From contig JAWKNY010000005.1 in NCBI GenBank assembly GCA_041391485.1, forward strand, positions 92,620 through 156,619: 64,000 nt of DNA. The letters run 5' to 3'. The stretch's first letter is position 1, and each line of letters begins with the position of its first letter. The DNA is from JACKAF01 sp041391485. Lineage in GTDB: Bacteria; Bdellovibrionota; FAC87; UBA2466; JACKAF01. Positions 8,205 to 17,092 of this stretch are shown here, in pieces. Made by a program: the position numbers and the translations under genes. The notes below the pieces were generated by a model, which was not told where the DNA came from, did not search any database, and worked only from the letters and a program-made list of their open reading frames with translations.

Positions 8205-9722
8205 TTATTGGATCAAGTCGCCGTACTCGCCGAAAGGTTTTTGGGCGATGGGACTGGGATTCTTGATAAAGTAGTCTTCGCGGACTGCATCAGGAATTTT
8301 TGTGATCTCGTAAGCCGGCTTCTCGCCAGGGCGTGCCGAGTTGACAAACATATTCGAGGTATCGATTTGATTTTCCTCAGGCAGTCGTGCGTTGACTTCG
8401 TCTACCGCTTGCTTGGTTTGTTGAAGATCATTGTTCCAAACTTCAAGCTGTTCTCGAGGTGACATCAGCTGCTGCTTGGTGGGGTTTCCGTTTTCGTCGT
8501 AGGCCAAGGTAACCAAACCCTTCCCATCTTTACCGGTGTAGCCCCAATTGTTTTGGACGTCATTCGGTCCGACTCCAAATTTTTCGTTCATCTCTAGCTG
8601 GACGCGCAAGTCACGTTCTCGGCCATCTTCTTTGTTGACGCCCAATGCTTGTAGCTTTTCTTCGCCTTGATCGTCTTGCTCAAAGCGCGGCATGATGGTG
8701 CGGTAGTTTTCGGCGGTAATCTGCTGGCATTGAGATTCCATCCGTTGAATTTCCTGCTCGATCTCTGCCGCCTTGTCCGGATCGTCTTGTGCAAGTTCTG
8801 CGGCCTGAGCTTTAAGCTGTTGTACGCCATCGCCACAGCGTGCGGCGGCCTCGTTCAACTGCAAGCGATCGAGTCCCTTGCCACCACGGATGGCTCGGTT
8901 TACCCGTCGTTGGGTGAGGGCGCGTAAGCTCTGCGCTTTCAAAGCCAACTGGTTGCGTTGTCCGGCTTCCAGTAAATAAACGCTGTTTGCGAGTTTCTTG
9001 TTGTCTCCCTGTGCATCGGGATCTTTGGCCGCATTGTTTACGGTATCGGCAGAGTCCTCGCCCACTTTTTTCACCGCTTGAAGGGCCTCATCGCGAAGTT
9101 CCCACCGTCGTACGGTAATCTGATCGTTTTCACCTTCTGGGGCTTTGTTCTGCTGGGCGCCGTTTCCTTTACCGTCGCCGTTCTTTTGAGCATCCACTTC
9201 CTTAGTGGTGACTTTGAAAACTGACCTAAACTCCACCCCTTCTTCTTCCGGCTTCTGCGCGTCCTCTTCTTTGTTGAATTGTTCGTGCAAACCGTAAACC
9301 GCTCGTTCCAAAGCTGAGGATCCGCTTCCCGATCCGCCTTTACCGTGAGAGGAGATAGCGCCGTAGAGTTTACGGACCGTGGTTTTGCCGTCCTCTTCGT
9401 TCTTCACTTCTTCGTTAATATCGTAGTAGTTGGCATGGTAGGTCAGATCGCTCTGGAAGCTCAGAAGCTTTCCGCCGTCTTGATCAAAACGTTGTTTTTG
9501 TCGGGATTGGATAACTTTGCCGTCCGGGGACATGGCGTCGCCCATGACGTTTTTATCGGAGGTAAATTGAGAAAAGCGCTCAATGGCGCTTTCGCGCTTT
9601 AGCTTTTCAGCCCGCAGCACTTCGTCCAAGTCGCCATAGGCGGGGACGGTCACAAATAGAGCGGTGCCCAGTGCAGCCAGGCTAAAAACAAACTGGATGG
9701 CTTTTTCCAAAAGCCCTTTCAC
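8205..9722 (-). CDS. Large secreted coiled-coil protein of unknown function
   Basis: 505 residues from GTG 9722, preceded by a good ribosome site (AAAGGGGG). It begins with a signal peptide (SLAALGTALFVTVPAYG). The mature part is very hydrophilic, with long Glu/Gln/Lys/Asp helical stretches (e.g. LKAQAAELAQDDPDKAAEIE), a Gly/Ser linker (~130), and only two Cys residues, ~30 apart. The C-terminal region is Pro/Asn-rich. No enzyme motif or repeat was recognised. It has its own leader with a perfect inverted repeat and no obvious operon partner. Codon use looks like that of the neighbours. Confidence 0.6.
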   Translation of the reverse strand: MKGLLEKAIQFVFSLAALGTALFVTVPAYGDLDEVLRAEKLKRESAIERFSQFTSDKNVMGDAMSPDGKVIQSRQKQRFDQDGGKLLSFQSDLTYHANYYDINEEVKNEEDGKTTVRKLYGAISSHGKGGSGSGSSALERAVYGLHEQFNKEEDAQKPEEEGVEFRSVFKVTTKEVDAQKNGDGKGNGAQQNKAPEGENDQITVRRWELRDEALQAVKKVGEDSADTVNNAAKDPDAQGDNKKLANSVYLLEAGQRNQLALKAQSLRALTQRRVNRAIRGGKGLDRLQLNEAAARCGDGVQQLKAQAAELAQDDPDKAAEIEQEIQRMESQCQQITAENYRTIMPRFEQDDQGEEKLQALGVNKEDGRERDLRVQLEMNEKFGVGPNDVQNNWGYTGKDGKGLVTLAYDENGNPTKQQLMSPREQLEVWNNDLQQTKQAVDEVNARLPEENQIDTSNMFVNSARPGEKPAYEITKIPDAVREDYFIKNPSPIAQKPFGEYGDLIQ

Positions 9723-9740
9723 TAGCGGACCCCCTTTACT

Positions 9741-9764
9741 ACTCCATTAGAAAGCAAATGGAGT
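9741..9764 (-). promoter_or_regulatory. Perfect 8-bp inverted repeat upstream of the secreted gene
   Basis: ACTCCATT (9741-9748) and AATGGAGT (9757-9764) are perfect complements around 8 nt. The repeat ends 19 bp before the GTG start of the 505-residue secreted protein. It could be a dyad operator or a leader hairpin; it has no T-run. Confidence 0.4.
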
Positions 9765-9930
9765 GCCTAAAAATCTGCCGAAATCATTAGTCATTTCATG
9801 GGTGTACACAGGGGGGAATCGGCTAGGCTTCAGGCTGCCGTAACTTGTTACGCAGTCTGACAAAGAATGGGCGTATTCTTGGCGGGATCGGACAATTTTT
9901 GCTTAGCCCGTGGCGTTGCCGAGGCGGCTT

Positions 9931-11157
9931 TTAGCTTTCTAGCTCGACGAGGCGCTTCAGGGTCTCCACGGTAAGTGGAATCTCGACCAGCCGCCCGTTT
10001 ACATAAACCGACGGGGTGCCTTTTAGATCCAGCTTGCGCCCGTCCTCGATGTTGTCCTTCACGGCCTTCAACACAGACGGGTTTGAAAGACAGGCATCGA
10101 CTTCACTACTGCTAAGGATGCCTGACAAACTAGCCACTATCTTTTCCCACGCCGGTAATCCCTTGTCTCCAGCGAGCTCTAAGAAGAGCTTGTCGTGGTA
10201 CTGCCAGAATCGCTCCTTGCGCCTGGCGCATTCCGCGAGCTTTGCCAGCTTGCAGGCCTTTGGATGCAGTTGGTACTGAAGCTCCGGGTTGCAATCGGAG
10301 TCCAGAGGGTAGTGCTTGAAAACAAATTGCACCTGGTTGCCGAGCGGCTTGAGTGCGGTATGGAGCGTGAAAGCAGCTTTGCGGCAGTGAGGGCACTCGA
10401 AGTCACTAAATTCCACAATCTTTATGGGCGCGTTCGAAGATCCCATGCTCGCATCTTCTGGTGAGATAGGAATCTCGTGCGCTGTTTTTTCTTTCCACTG
10501 GGCAAAAAACTGGTCGGTTAGGCGCTTTCCGTAAGAATAAAAACTGGACTGCATCCAGATGACCGCGGGGAGGAAGCTAACGGCAGCCGTGAAGCTCAGT
10601 AGCGCAGAGGCGCTCAGCCACCAGACGTGCCCTGGCATTTGGATGGCTGTCGTGGCTCCCTGCAAGGGATTGAGGAAAAAATTCTTGATTCCTTTTCCGC
10701 GGCGTTCGCACATTAGGCCGTTGGTAATGAAGTAAAAGATGTTGGCGAAGTAGGTGGCTAGGCAAAAGAGACAAAGCGTTCCTAAAACGAAAATCTGAAC
10801 GGCCACAAAATAGAGATCCACGGTGAAGCCGGCCGCCGCCAAGCACGCTGCAAGCCGCTGGGTCTTGGGAAAGTTTCGGTGCTCGGGTGGTGCAAGCACC
10901 GTCAGCAAAAAGAGAAGGAAGAAGAAAACGGCTCCAATGCCGGCGACCGGGATACCCAGCACCTCGGAGTATCGGCTCGCCTCAACGACATCGCAGTTGA
11001 GGAAACTATTGATACTGCACACGCTTGCCGTATCTTGGATTCCACTTTTGAGTCGGGTATGCTGGACGAGCAGGTAAAGGCTAAGGCCTATACCCAGCAG
11101 CGCGCAAAAGAGTTGGATGAGATAAAGTTTGCCGATCCTTTTTGTAAGATTTGCCAC
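9931..11157 (-). CDS. VKOR-DsbA fusion (periplasmic disulfide-bond formation)
   Basis: The N-terminal part has four to five membrane helices and the vitamin K epoxide reductase cysteines: a loop pair (C47, C55) and the quinone-side CLFC pair (129/132). The C-terminal part is a DsbA-like thioredoxin domain with CPHC (255/258) in FSDFECPHCRKAAF and the cis-Pro region KGTPSVYVNGRLVEI. The protein would oxidise periplasmic thiols and pass electrons to quinone, replacing a DsbA/DsbB pair. I chose GTG 11157 (408 residues) because starts further upstream, to 11280, would overlap the divergent LOG gene. That upstream stretch does encode a hydrophobic segment, so the longer form is not excluded. Confidence 0.85.
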   Translation of the reverse strand: MANLTKRIGKLYLIQLFCALLGIGLSLYLLVQHTRLKSGIQDTASVCSINSFLNCDVVEASRYSEVLGIPVAGIGAVFFFLLFLLTVLAPPEHRNFPKTQRLAACLAAAGFTVDLYFVAVQIFVLGTLCLFCLATYFANIFYFITNGLMCERRGKGIKNFFLNPLQGATTAIQMPGHVWWLSASALLSFTAAVSFLPAVIWMQSSFYSYGKRLTDQFFAQWKEKTAHEIPISPEDASMGSSNAPIKIVEFSDFECPHCRKAAFTLHTALKPLGNQVQFVFKHYPLDSDCNPELQYQLHPKACKLAKLAECARRKERFWQYHDKLFLELAGDKGLPAWEKIVASLSGILSSSEVDACLSNPSVLKAVKDNIEDGRKLDLKGTPSVYVNGRLVEIPLTVETLKRLVELES

Positions 11158-11207
11158 GCTAAAATTATCCAAGATAGTAGCGTTGGAAGCAAACCGAAAG
11201 ACGAGAA

Positions 11208-12233
11208 ATGAAAGAACAAGAAGAATATAAAGAGTTAGAGCAATGGGTAGAGAAAATTGCGGAAGGGCAGCACCCGACACGCATCAGCCTCTTGCAACAA
11301 ATTTTCAAAACGGCTCTGAAGCTGGCCAAAGAGAGTCCCGGGACTTTGAACCTAAAAATAGCTACCACGGTGATTAAGGAGCTACGCTACTCCTTCAAGA
11401 TGTTCTACCCGTGGCGGTTTACCCCTAAGATTACGATGTTCGGATCGGCCCGATCCGTGCCGGGAGATCCAGTTTACACGCTTGGGAAAAGGTTTGGCGA
11501 AGAAGCGGTCCGGCGTAACTACATGATCGTGACGGGGGGTGGACCTGGGGTAATGGCCGCCGGGAATGAAGGGGCGACCAGCAAGGGGAGCTTTGGACTC
11601 AATATTCGCCTGCCTTTCGAGCAGTCAGCGAATCCATTTATCGACGAGGACAAGAAGCTGATCCACTACAAGTATTTCTTCACGCGAAAACTCTTTCTCA
11701 TCAAAGAATCGGCCGCGTTTACGATGTTTCCGGGAGGGTTTGGGACCTTCGACGAAACCTTTGAGCTCTTGACCCTAATTCAGACCGGCAAGACGCCGCT
11801 CATTCCCGTTATTTTCTTGGAGCCCAAAGGATACGGTTTCTGGGAAGACATGTTTAAGTTTCTAAACGACGTAGTGCTGAAGCGCGGGTTCATCTCCGAA
11901 GCGGACCAACATCTCTATACCGTCGTGCACTCCGAAATCGACGCGATGGATCACATTGACCAGTTCTACAAAAGCTACCATTCGATGCGGCTTGTCGATG
12001 ATGACTTGGTTTTGCGGTTCAAGAAACCTGTGACGGAGGAAACGCTTGCTGGGGTTATCGAACGCTTTGGTTCCCTATCAACATCCGGCGGCATGAAGTT
12101 GAGTGCACCGCTTCCTGCCGAACGTAACGAACCTGAGTTGGCGGATATGCACCGGATTGTGTTTCCTTTCGAACGTAAGGATTTCAGCACACTTAGGCTT
12201 CTCATCGACTTTGTGAATGACCACACGGTATAA
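11208..12233 (+). CDS. LOG-family (TIGR00730-type) nucleotide phosphoribohydrolase-like protein
   Basis: 341 residues. It contains the two LOG signatures: GGGPGVMAAGNEGA (~111) and PGGFGTFDETFE (~175), plus FGSARSVPGDPVYTLGKRFG. LOG proteins cleave nucleoside 5'-monophosphates to free the base (cytokinin activation in plants); in bacteria the substrate is often unknown and they are frequently mis-called lysine decarboxylase. The ~75-residue N-terminal helical extension and ~110-residue C-terminal extension make it longer than minimal LOG (~190 residues). It diverges from the VKOR gene with a ~50-bp shared promoter region. Confidence 0.8.
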   Translation: MKEQEEYKELEQWVEKIAEGQHPTRISLLQQIFKTALKLAKESPGTLNLKIATTVIKELRYSFKMFYPWRFTPKITMFGSARSVPGDPVYTLGKRFGEEAVRRNYMIVTGGGPGVMAAGNEGATSKGSFGLNIRLPFEQSANPFIDEDKKLIHYKYFFTRKLFLIKESAAFTMFPGGFGTFDETFELLTLIQTGKTPLIPVIFLEPKGYGFWEDMFKFLNDVVLKRGFISEADQHLYTVVHSEIDAMDHIDQFYKSYHSMRLVDDDLVLRFKKPVTEETLAGVIERFGSLSTSGGMKLSAPLPAERNEPELADMHRIVFPFERKDFSTLRLLIDFVNDHTV

Positions 12234-12234
12234 T
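12205..12234 (+). promoter_or_regulatory. Promoter candidate for the glycosyltransferase-ftsQ unit
   Basis: A perfect TATAAT (12229-12234) overlaps the LOG stop codon. TCGACT (12205-12210) lies 18 bp upstream and matches 4 of 6 bases of TTGACA. It is 42 bp before the ATG of the next gene. Confidence 0.4.
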
Positions 12235-12275
12235 GTTTTTGACTTAATATCTGTGTAACCCCTTGAGAGTCCTCA

Positions 12276-13292
12276 ATGGACAAAAGACTCGTCTGCTTAA
12301 TTTATCCGGACGTCTATTCCTGGGAAAAGGAAGGGATCGAGCCTTTGCTGGGTGCCATGGCGGTGCAGATGGGACTGCATTGCGAGACGGTAACCCGCGG
12401 GCATTTCGGGTACTTCAAATCGCCGGCCCGTGCGGAAAAGTACTGGATCATCTGTCGTGACTGGAAGCGCGCAGCGGGTTTTCTAAGGGTAGGCAAGGCG
12501 CAAGCGCCGGTTTACATGTCCGTGCTGGGAACCGAGAACAGGCGCTCGCTAATTGGCCTGATGCTCCAGAGTTTTCTGAGTTCGCTGCCTCGGAACGTAC
12601 ACCTCGTAGCGCACAGTCCAATCAACTACCGGTTTTTTCGAGAAATTGCGGGTTTGGGTAAAGATCGGATCACTTTGGCGCCGTTCGCAATACCGGCGGG
12701 TGAACCGCGGAACAAGACGCCGCAAACTGGAGTTACCGTCGGTACTTTGGTGTCTTTGACGCAAAGGTGCAACCTCCATTATTTTTTGAGTGTCGCCCAC
12801 TACGTGGTCAATCGGAATCCAGAGGTGCGCTTCCGGGTTTTTGGTACCGGAGATCTGGATCTGCATTTTGGGCGAGTGATCCATGCCTTGGGCTTGGAAA
12901 AGCACGTTCGAATAGAAGCTTCGCGTTCTCTTCAAAGCCTTTCCGAGCTCGATATTTTTCTTTTCACGTCTTTGCAGAACGAACACTTTATCAGTCTTTT
13001 GGGCGCTGCGTCTTACGGGCTTCCGGTTTTGTGCACTGATGTTCCAGGCGCTTCGGATCTGATTACCGACGGGCACACGGGCTTTCTGACCGCTGTTAAT
13101 GACACCAAACCGATGGGGGAGTTGCTGTTAAGGCTCATTGCAAACGTAGACATGAGATTGGCCTTTGGACAAAAATTGCGCGAGGATCTTCAAAAGAAAT
13201 ATTCTTGTGCGGCTCTGGCTGGTCAGTATGAGAAACTCTTTTTTGGTGACTTCCATGAGTCACCAGCGATGCTGCGGGTAGCTTCGGAATGA
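12276..13292 (+). CDS. Glycosyltransferase, GT4-like (GT-B fold)
   Basis: 338 residues. The C-terminal half carries the GT4/GT1 donor-binding pattern: VGTLVSLTQRCNLHYFLSVA, RFRVFGTGDLDL, the helix after LDIFLFTSLQNEHFISLLGA, and ASYGLPVLCTDVPGASDLI with G-x-x-G-F. The EX7E-like position is degenerate (Q-N-E-H-F), so activity and donor are uncertain. It has no signal or membrane segment; it is cytosolic. Its stop overlaps the ftsQ start (ATGA), so it is cotranslated with a divisome gene, a position usually held by peptidoglycan precursor genes. A role in envelope polysaccharide synthesis is inferred. Confidence 0.75.
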   Translation: MDKRLVCLIYPDVYSWEKEGIEPLLGAMAVQMGLHCETVTRGHFGYFKSPARAEKYWIICRDWKRAAGFLRVGKAQAPVYMSVLGTENRRSLIGLMLQSFLSSLPRNVHLVAHSPINYRFFREIAGLGKDRITLAPFAIPAGEPRNKTPQTGVTVGTLVSLTQRCNLHYFLSVAHYVVNRNPEVRFRVFGTGDLDLHFGRVIHALGLEKHVRIEASRSLQSLSELDIFLFTSLQNEHFISLLGAASYGLPVLCTDVPGASDLITDGHTGFLTAVNDTKPMGELLLRLIANVDMRLAFGQKLREDLQKKYSCAALAGQYEKLFFGDFHESPAMLRVASE

Positions 13293-14071
13293 ATATCGAT
13301 AATAAAGTAGAGCGAGTTTCATCGCACTCACCAATGCAGAAGCTTCTTCTGCGGGCACTGCTGAGCATTGCGATTGTGGGCATACTGGTACTTCTTGCGG
13401 AGCCGCTTGATTTTCGGGGTGGCATCGAACGCTTGGGCTGGTTCAAGATTGATGAAGTAAATGTTGAGGCCGGTTGGCCTCTGTCGACGGCAGAAGTCCG
13501 TAGTTGGTTGCCTGTACTTCAAGGGCACAGCCTTCTTGCTTTGGATGTCGATCCGCTTTTTAGGGAGCTGCTGGAAAAGCCCTGGGTAAAAGGCGTGAGC
13601 ATTCGAAAAAAGTATCCATCGAGTTTGCTCGTCTCGGTGGAAACGAAGAAAGCCGCAGCCATTTCACGAAAAGGCGATCAACTCTTTTATGTAGATGCCG
13701 AAGGAAGTTTTATCCATCGAGTAACACCTGAGCTTGCGAAGTCTCTGGATCTTCCAGTCGTGTCCGTCGAGCGCCAAGCCGCTCTGGTGAAATGGGAGTT
13801 GGCCGAGGGAACCAAGCTTCTTTCGCAGATCTCTGAGGGTCTAGGTTCGCAGTACAAGTTGTCGGAACTTGTGATGGAAACGTATCCGTACTTTAAAATT
13901 TATCTCAGTCGGCCCCGCGTCGAAGTCCTCTTCAGTGACAAGACTTGGGACGCGCAGCTTCCTCGCTTGCGCCGATTGCTAGATAGCCCGCCCAGTCAAA
14001 TTCGCCAAATGGCGAGAATCAATTTGGTTTTTCCCAAAAAAGCTATTGTCAGCTCCCCCCTTTCAAACTAA
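13289..14071 (+). CDS. ftsQ: Cell division protein FtsQ
   Basis: 260 residues, type II membrane topology: cytoplasmic tail, one membrane helix (~20-41, LLLRALLSIAIVGILVLLAE), then a periplasmic POTRA domain (FKIDEVNVEAGWPLSTAEVR; LLALDVDPLFRELLEKPWVK; VSIRKKYPSSLLVSVETKKA) and the FtsQ C-terminal beta domain with FYVDAEGSFI. FtsQ bridges FtsK and FtsL/FtsB at the septum. The call rests on POTRA order and on direct linkage to ftsA and ftsZ. The start overlaps the glycosyltransferase stop. Confidence 0.88.
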   Translation: MNIDNKVERVSSHSPMQKLLLRALLSIAIVGILVLLAEPLDFRGGIERLGWFKIDEVNVEAGWPLSTAEVRSWLPVLQGHSLLALDVDPLFRELLEKPWVKGVSIRKKYPSSLLVSVETKKAAAISRKGDQLFYVDAEGSFIHRVTPELAKSLDLPVVSVERQAALVKWELAEGTKLLSQISEGLGSQYKLSELVMETYPYFKIYLSRPRVEVLFSDKTWDAQLPRLRRLLDSPPSQIRQMARINLVFPKKAIVSSPLSN

Positions 14072-14184
14072 AGTCGTACTAAGGCCTCGGGTGTAAACCT
14101 TCGGCCCATGTATTCGTTAAATGCATTTCATTAAATTTTTTGCAGTTTAAAAAATAGTCGTACTTTCATAGGCGGGGCACAAAA

Positions 14185-15429
14185 ATGTCTGCAACAAAAA
14201 ACGCGCCTAAACCTTCCGAGACCGTTGTAGGGATTGATTTCGGAACGACGAAGATTTGCGTCGTGATCGGACAGGTCAAGGCAGGAAAGTTGGAGATTGT
14301 AGGGATAGGTAAACAGCCCTCGCTTGGGATTCGCAAAGGTGTTGTCGTCAATATCCCCGCGACGGTAGAGGCTGTTTCCAAAGCCGTTGAAGTCGCAGAA
14401 CTCATGGCGGGCTGCAAGGTGGAGTCGGCGTACGTAGGGATTGCCGGCAGTCACATTGAGGGCTTCAACAGCGGTGGCGTTGTCGCCGTCAAAGATAAAG
14501 AAGTAGGGAATCAGGATGTAGAGCGCGCGATAGACGCCGCCAAAGCCGTATCGATTCCCCTAGACCGTGAAATCATTCACGTAATTCCACAAGAGTTTTT
14601 GGTGAACGATCAGGACGGAGTGCGGGATCCTTTGGGAATGTCCGCGGTTCGGCTTGAATCAAAAGTTCACATCGTGACCGCCTCCAGTTCCGCCGCACAG
14701 AACATTGTGAAGTGCGCAAATAAAGCGGGCATCCACGTAAATGACATTGTGTTGGAGCCCCTCGCTTCTGCCGAGGCCGTGCTGACGGCCGATGAGAAGG
14801 AGCTGGGAGCTGGCGTCGTGGATATCGGCGGGGGGACTACCGATGTGGCGCTCTTCATCCGCGGTAGCATTGTCTACACGGCAAGTGTGGCGATGGGCGG
14901 AAACCACATCACCAACGATATTGCAGTGGGCCTTCGCACTTCCATTCAGGAAGCCGAGCAGATCAAAGTGGCCTACGGGTGTGCGCTAAACTCGATGTTG
15001 CGCCAGGACGAGGTAATTACGGTGCCTTCGGTTGGCGGCAAGCAGACGAAAGAAGTCTCGCGCTCGGTGTTGGCAAAAATAATCGAGCCGCGGGTCGAAG
15101 AAATTTTCTCTCTGGTAAACAAAGAGATCTCCAATAGCGGCTACAAGCACATGATTTCCTCGGGGATTACGCTCACGGGTGGAGCGTCGCTCATTGAGGG
15201 TGCGGCGGAGCTGGGAGAATTTATCTTGGAAATGCCGGTTAGACGGGGAGTCCCTCAAGGAGTAGGGGGATTGTCTGATGTTGTCCATTCACCGATGTAC
15301 GCAACGGCGGTCGGGCTGGTTCGGTACGGACTCAGCCATCGTCAAAAGAACCGTTCCAAGCCGGGCTACGCGGGTTCTTACTCCAAGTTTTTGGAACGGA
15401 TGAAACACTGGTTGGGGGATGTGTTCTAG
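14185..15429 (+). CDS. ftsA: Cell division protein FtsA
   Basis: 414 residues, an actin-like ATPase that tethers FtsZ to the membrane. Phosphate-binding loops are VGIDFGTTKICVVIGQ (~15-30) and VVDIGGGTTDVALF (~211); the adenosine motif ITLTGGASLIEGA lies near 330. The C-terminal peptide YSKFLERMKHWLGDVF is the amphipathic membrane-targeting helix. A 113-bp AT-rich gap separates it from ftsQ and may hold an internal promoter. A GGCGGGG ribosome site precedes the ATG. Confidence 0.97.
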   Translation: MSATKNAPKPSETVVGIDFGTTKICVVIGQVKAGKLEIVGIGKQPSLGIRKGVVVNIPATVEAVSKAVEVAELMAGCKVESAYVGIAGSHIEGFNSGGVVAVKDKEVGNQDVERAIDAAKAVSIPLDREIIHVIPQEFLVNDQDGVRDPLGMSAVRLESKVHIVTASSSAAQNIVKCANKAGIHVNDIVLEPLASAEAVLTADEKELGAGVVDIGGGTTDVALFIRGSIVYTASVAMGGNHITNDIAVGLRTSIQEAEQIKVAYGCALNSMLRQDEVITVPSVGGKQTKEVSRSVLAKIIEPRVEEIFSLVNKEISNSGYKHMISSGITLTGGASLIEGAAELGEFILEMPVRRGVPQGVGGLSDVVHSPMYATAVGLVRYGLSHRQKNRSKPGYAGSYSKFLERMKHWLGDVF

Positions 15430-15474
15430 GGCGGGGCGCTCTAGGGGCATGCTTCATTCCGCAGGAGGTAAGGG

Positions 15475-16650
15475 ATGTTTGACATCGTAGAAAAAGAACA
15501 AAGCAAAGGCGCCAAGATCAAGGTGATCGGCGTAGGCGGCGGTGGCAGCAATGCGGTCACCACGATGATCAATTTAGGCCTTGGCGGCGTCGAGTTTATC
15601 GCAGCCAATACGGACGCGCAGGCCCTCGACAAGAACCCTGCAGCCACCCACATTCAGTTAGGCAACGAGTTGACCAAGGGCCTGGGTGCCGGCGCCAACC
15701 CGGAGATCGGTAAGAAAGCCGCTCTCGAGGACAGCTCCAAGGTTTCCGAACTGCTCTACGGTACCGATATGGTGTTCATCACTGCCGGAATGGGCGGGGG
15801 TACGGGCACCGGTGGCGCCCCTATCATCGCGAACATCGCGCGAGAAGCAGGAGCCCTCACGGTCGGTGTCGTGACAAAGCCGTTCAACTTCGAAGGCAAA
15901 AAGAGACGCAAGAACGCGGATCAGGGAATTCACGAACTGCGCGAAGCGGTGGATACGCTTATCTGCATCCCGAACCAGCGTTTGCTCTACATCGCCAACG
16001 AGACGACAAGCATGGTCGAGTGCTTCAAGAAAGCGGACGAAGTGCTGTACCAGGCGGTCAAAGGGATTTCGGACCTGATCAATATCCGCGGACTCATCAA
16101 CTTGGATTTCGCGGATGTGCGCACCGTGATGTCCGCCAAGGGAATGGCCCTGATGGGTACAGGAGTTGCTTCCGGTGAGAATAGAGCTGTCGAAGCGGCT
16201 AAGAAGGCTATCGCCTCTCCGCTCCTTGAAGACGTTTCGATCAACGGAGCCACCGGCATCATCATCAACATCACGGGCGGTCCTGACATGACGCTTTTCG
16301 AAGTGAACGAAGCTTCATCGCTCATCACCGAAGAAGCGGACGAGAATGCGGAAATCATTTTCGGCTCCGTGATTGATGAGGAGCTGAAGGACGAGATTCG
16401 GGTGACGGTCATTGCAACCGGCTTTAATCCTCCTAGCCAGGGCTCGGTAGTGGAAAAGCCAGTCGTCGACGAACCGGTGCGGATCTCCGCGCAGGCGAAC
16501 GTCGTCGACACTCCGGTTCAGGCGACGGGCGAGAAAAACCAAAAGGTGGATCTCCAGTCGGCCAGAAATCTGGCCCGGGAAATCGGGAAGCGCTTCTTTG
16601 AGACAGAGGAATACGACATCCCGACCTTCCTGCGCAGGCAGCACGACTAG
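15475..16650 (+). CDS. ftsZ: Cell division GTPase FtsZ
   Basis: 391 residues, full length. GTP-binding signatures are IKVIGVGGGGSNAVTTMI (~16-33), the tubulin loop GMGGGTGTGGAPI (~103-115) and the T7 catalytic loop NLDFADVRTVM with its essential Asp. The ~65-residue variable linker (Pro/Val-rich) ends in the conserved tail EEYDIPTFLRRQ, which binds FtsA. A strong AGGAGG site lies 8 nt before ATG 15475. It is the last gene of the division cluster, with an inverted repeat behind it. Confidence 0.98.
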   Translation: MFDIVEKEQSKGAKIKVIGVGGGGSNAVTTMINLGLGGVEFIAANTDAQALDKNPAATHIQLGNELTKGLGAGANPEIGKKAALEDSSKVSELLYGTDMVFITAGMGGGTGTGGAPIIANIAREAGALTVGVVTKPFNFEGKKRRKNADQGIHELREAVDTLICIPNQRLLYIANETTSMVECFKKADEVLYQAVKGISDLINIRGLINLDFADVRTVMSAKGMALMGTGVASGENRAVEAAKKAIASPLLEDVSINGATGIIINITGGPDMTLFEVNEASSLITEEADENAEIIFGSVIDEELKDEIRVTVIATGFNPPSQGSVVEKPVVDEPVRISAQANVVDTPVQATGEKNQKVDLQSARNLAREIGKRFFETEEYDIPTFLRRQHD

Positions 16651-16677
16651 TTAAGTGATTTCAGTGATTTAGATGCA

Positions 16678-16711
16678 GGGGGGATCTCGCAACGCAATGC
16701 GAAATCCCCCC
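16678..16711 (+). terminator. Hairpin behind ftsZ
   Basis: GGGGGGAT and CGCA pair with TGCG and ATCCCCCC around a short loop, giving a GC-rich stem 27 bp after the ftsZ stop. The following bases (TAGCGTTTAAG) have no T-run, so this may be an imperfect terminator or a 3'-end stabiliser. Confidence 0.55.
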
Positions 16712-16791
16712 TAGCGTTTAAGCCTCAATTTCCGATATAATATTAGAGACTCACGTAAAGCACTCAAATCGGAAGAAAAAAGGGGTTTTGA

Positions 16792-17082
16792 TTGAAAGCC
16801 ATCCTATTGCTGATCCTATTCTTTTGTCTGACTTCCATGGCAGAGGTAATGGAACCGGTCCCTCGGGCCGACAATCAGCAGCACTTCAATGGGAATAAGC
16901 GCGGGCTTGCGAGCCAGAACCGCCCCGTCGTCGCGCCCGAAGTGGAGGACTTGGTGAACACGGTAGAGGATACCAACGCCGGCGTTTCACCCAGCCTGGA
17001 CGGCTTTGCTCTTCCCCGCCGTACCCGCAATACGGGTGAACTGAACGGGGATCCGGGATTCCAGGACCTGTTCGGTAACTAG
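16792..17082 (+). CDS. Small secreted protein of unknown function
   Basis: 96 residues from TTG 16792, supported by AAGGGG about 7 nt upstream. It has a short signal peptide (ILLLILFFCLTSMAEV) and a hydrophilic mature part rich in Asn, Asp and Pro with no Cys and no recognised motif. A perfect TATAAT lies at 16736-16741, about 50 bp upstream, but I see no convincing -35. It is convergent with motB, with a long inverted repeat between them. Confidence 0.5.
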   Translation: MKAILLLILFFCLTSMAEVMEPVPRADNQQHFNGNKRGLASQNRPVVAPEVEDLVNTVEDTNAGVSPSLDGFALPRRTRNTGELNGDPGFQDLFGN

Positions 17083-17092
17083 CCTTTTCACA

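Noticed and set aside
16736..16741. TATAAT upstream of the small secreted gene as a promoter
   Set aside because: A perfect -10 is present but no acceptable -35 is found at 15-19 bp, so I mention it only in the gene entry.
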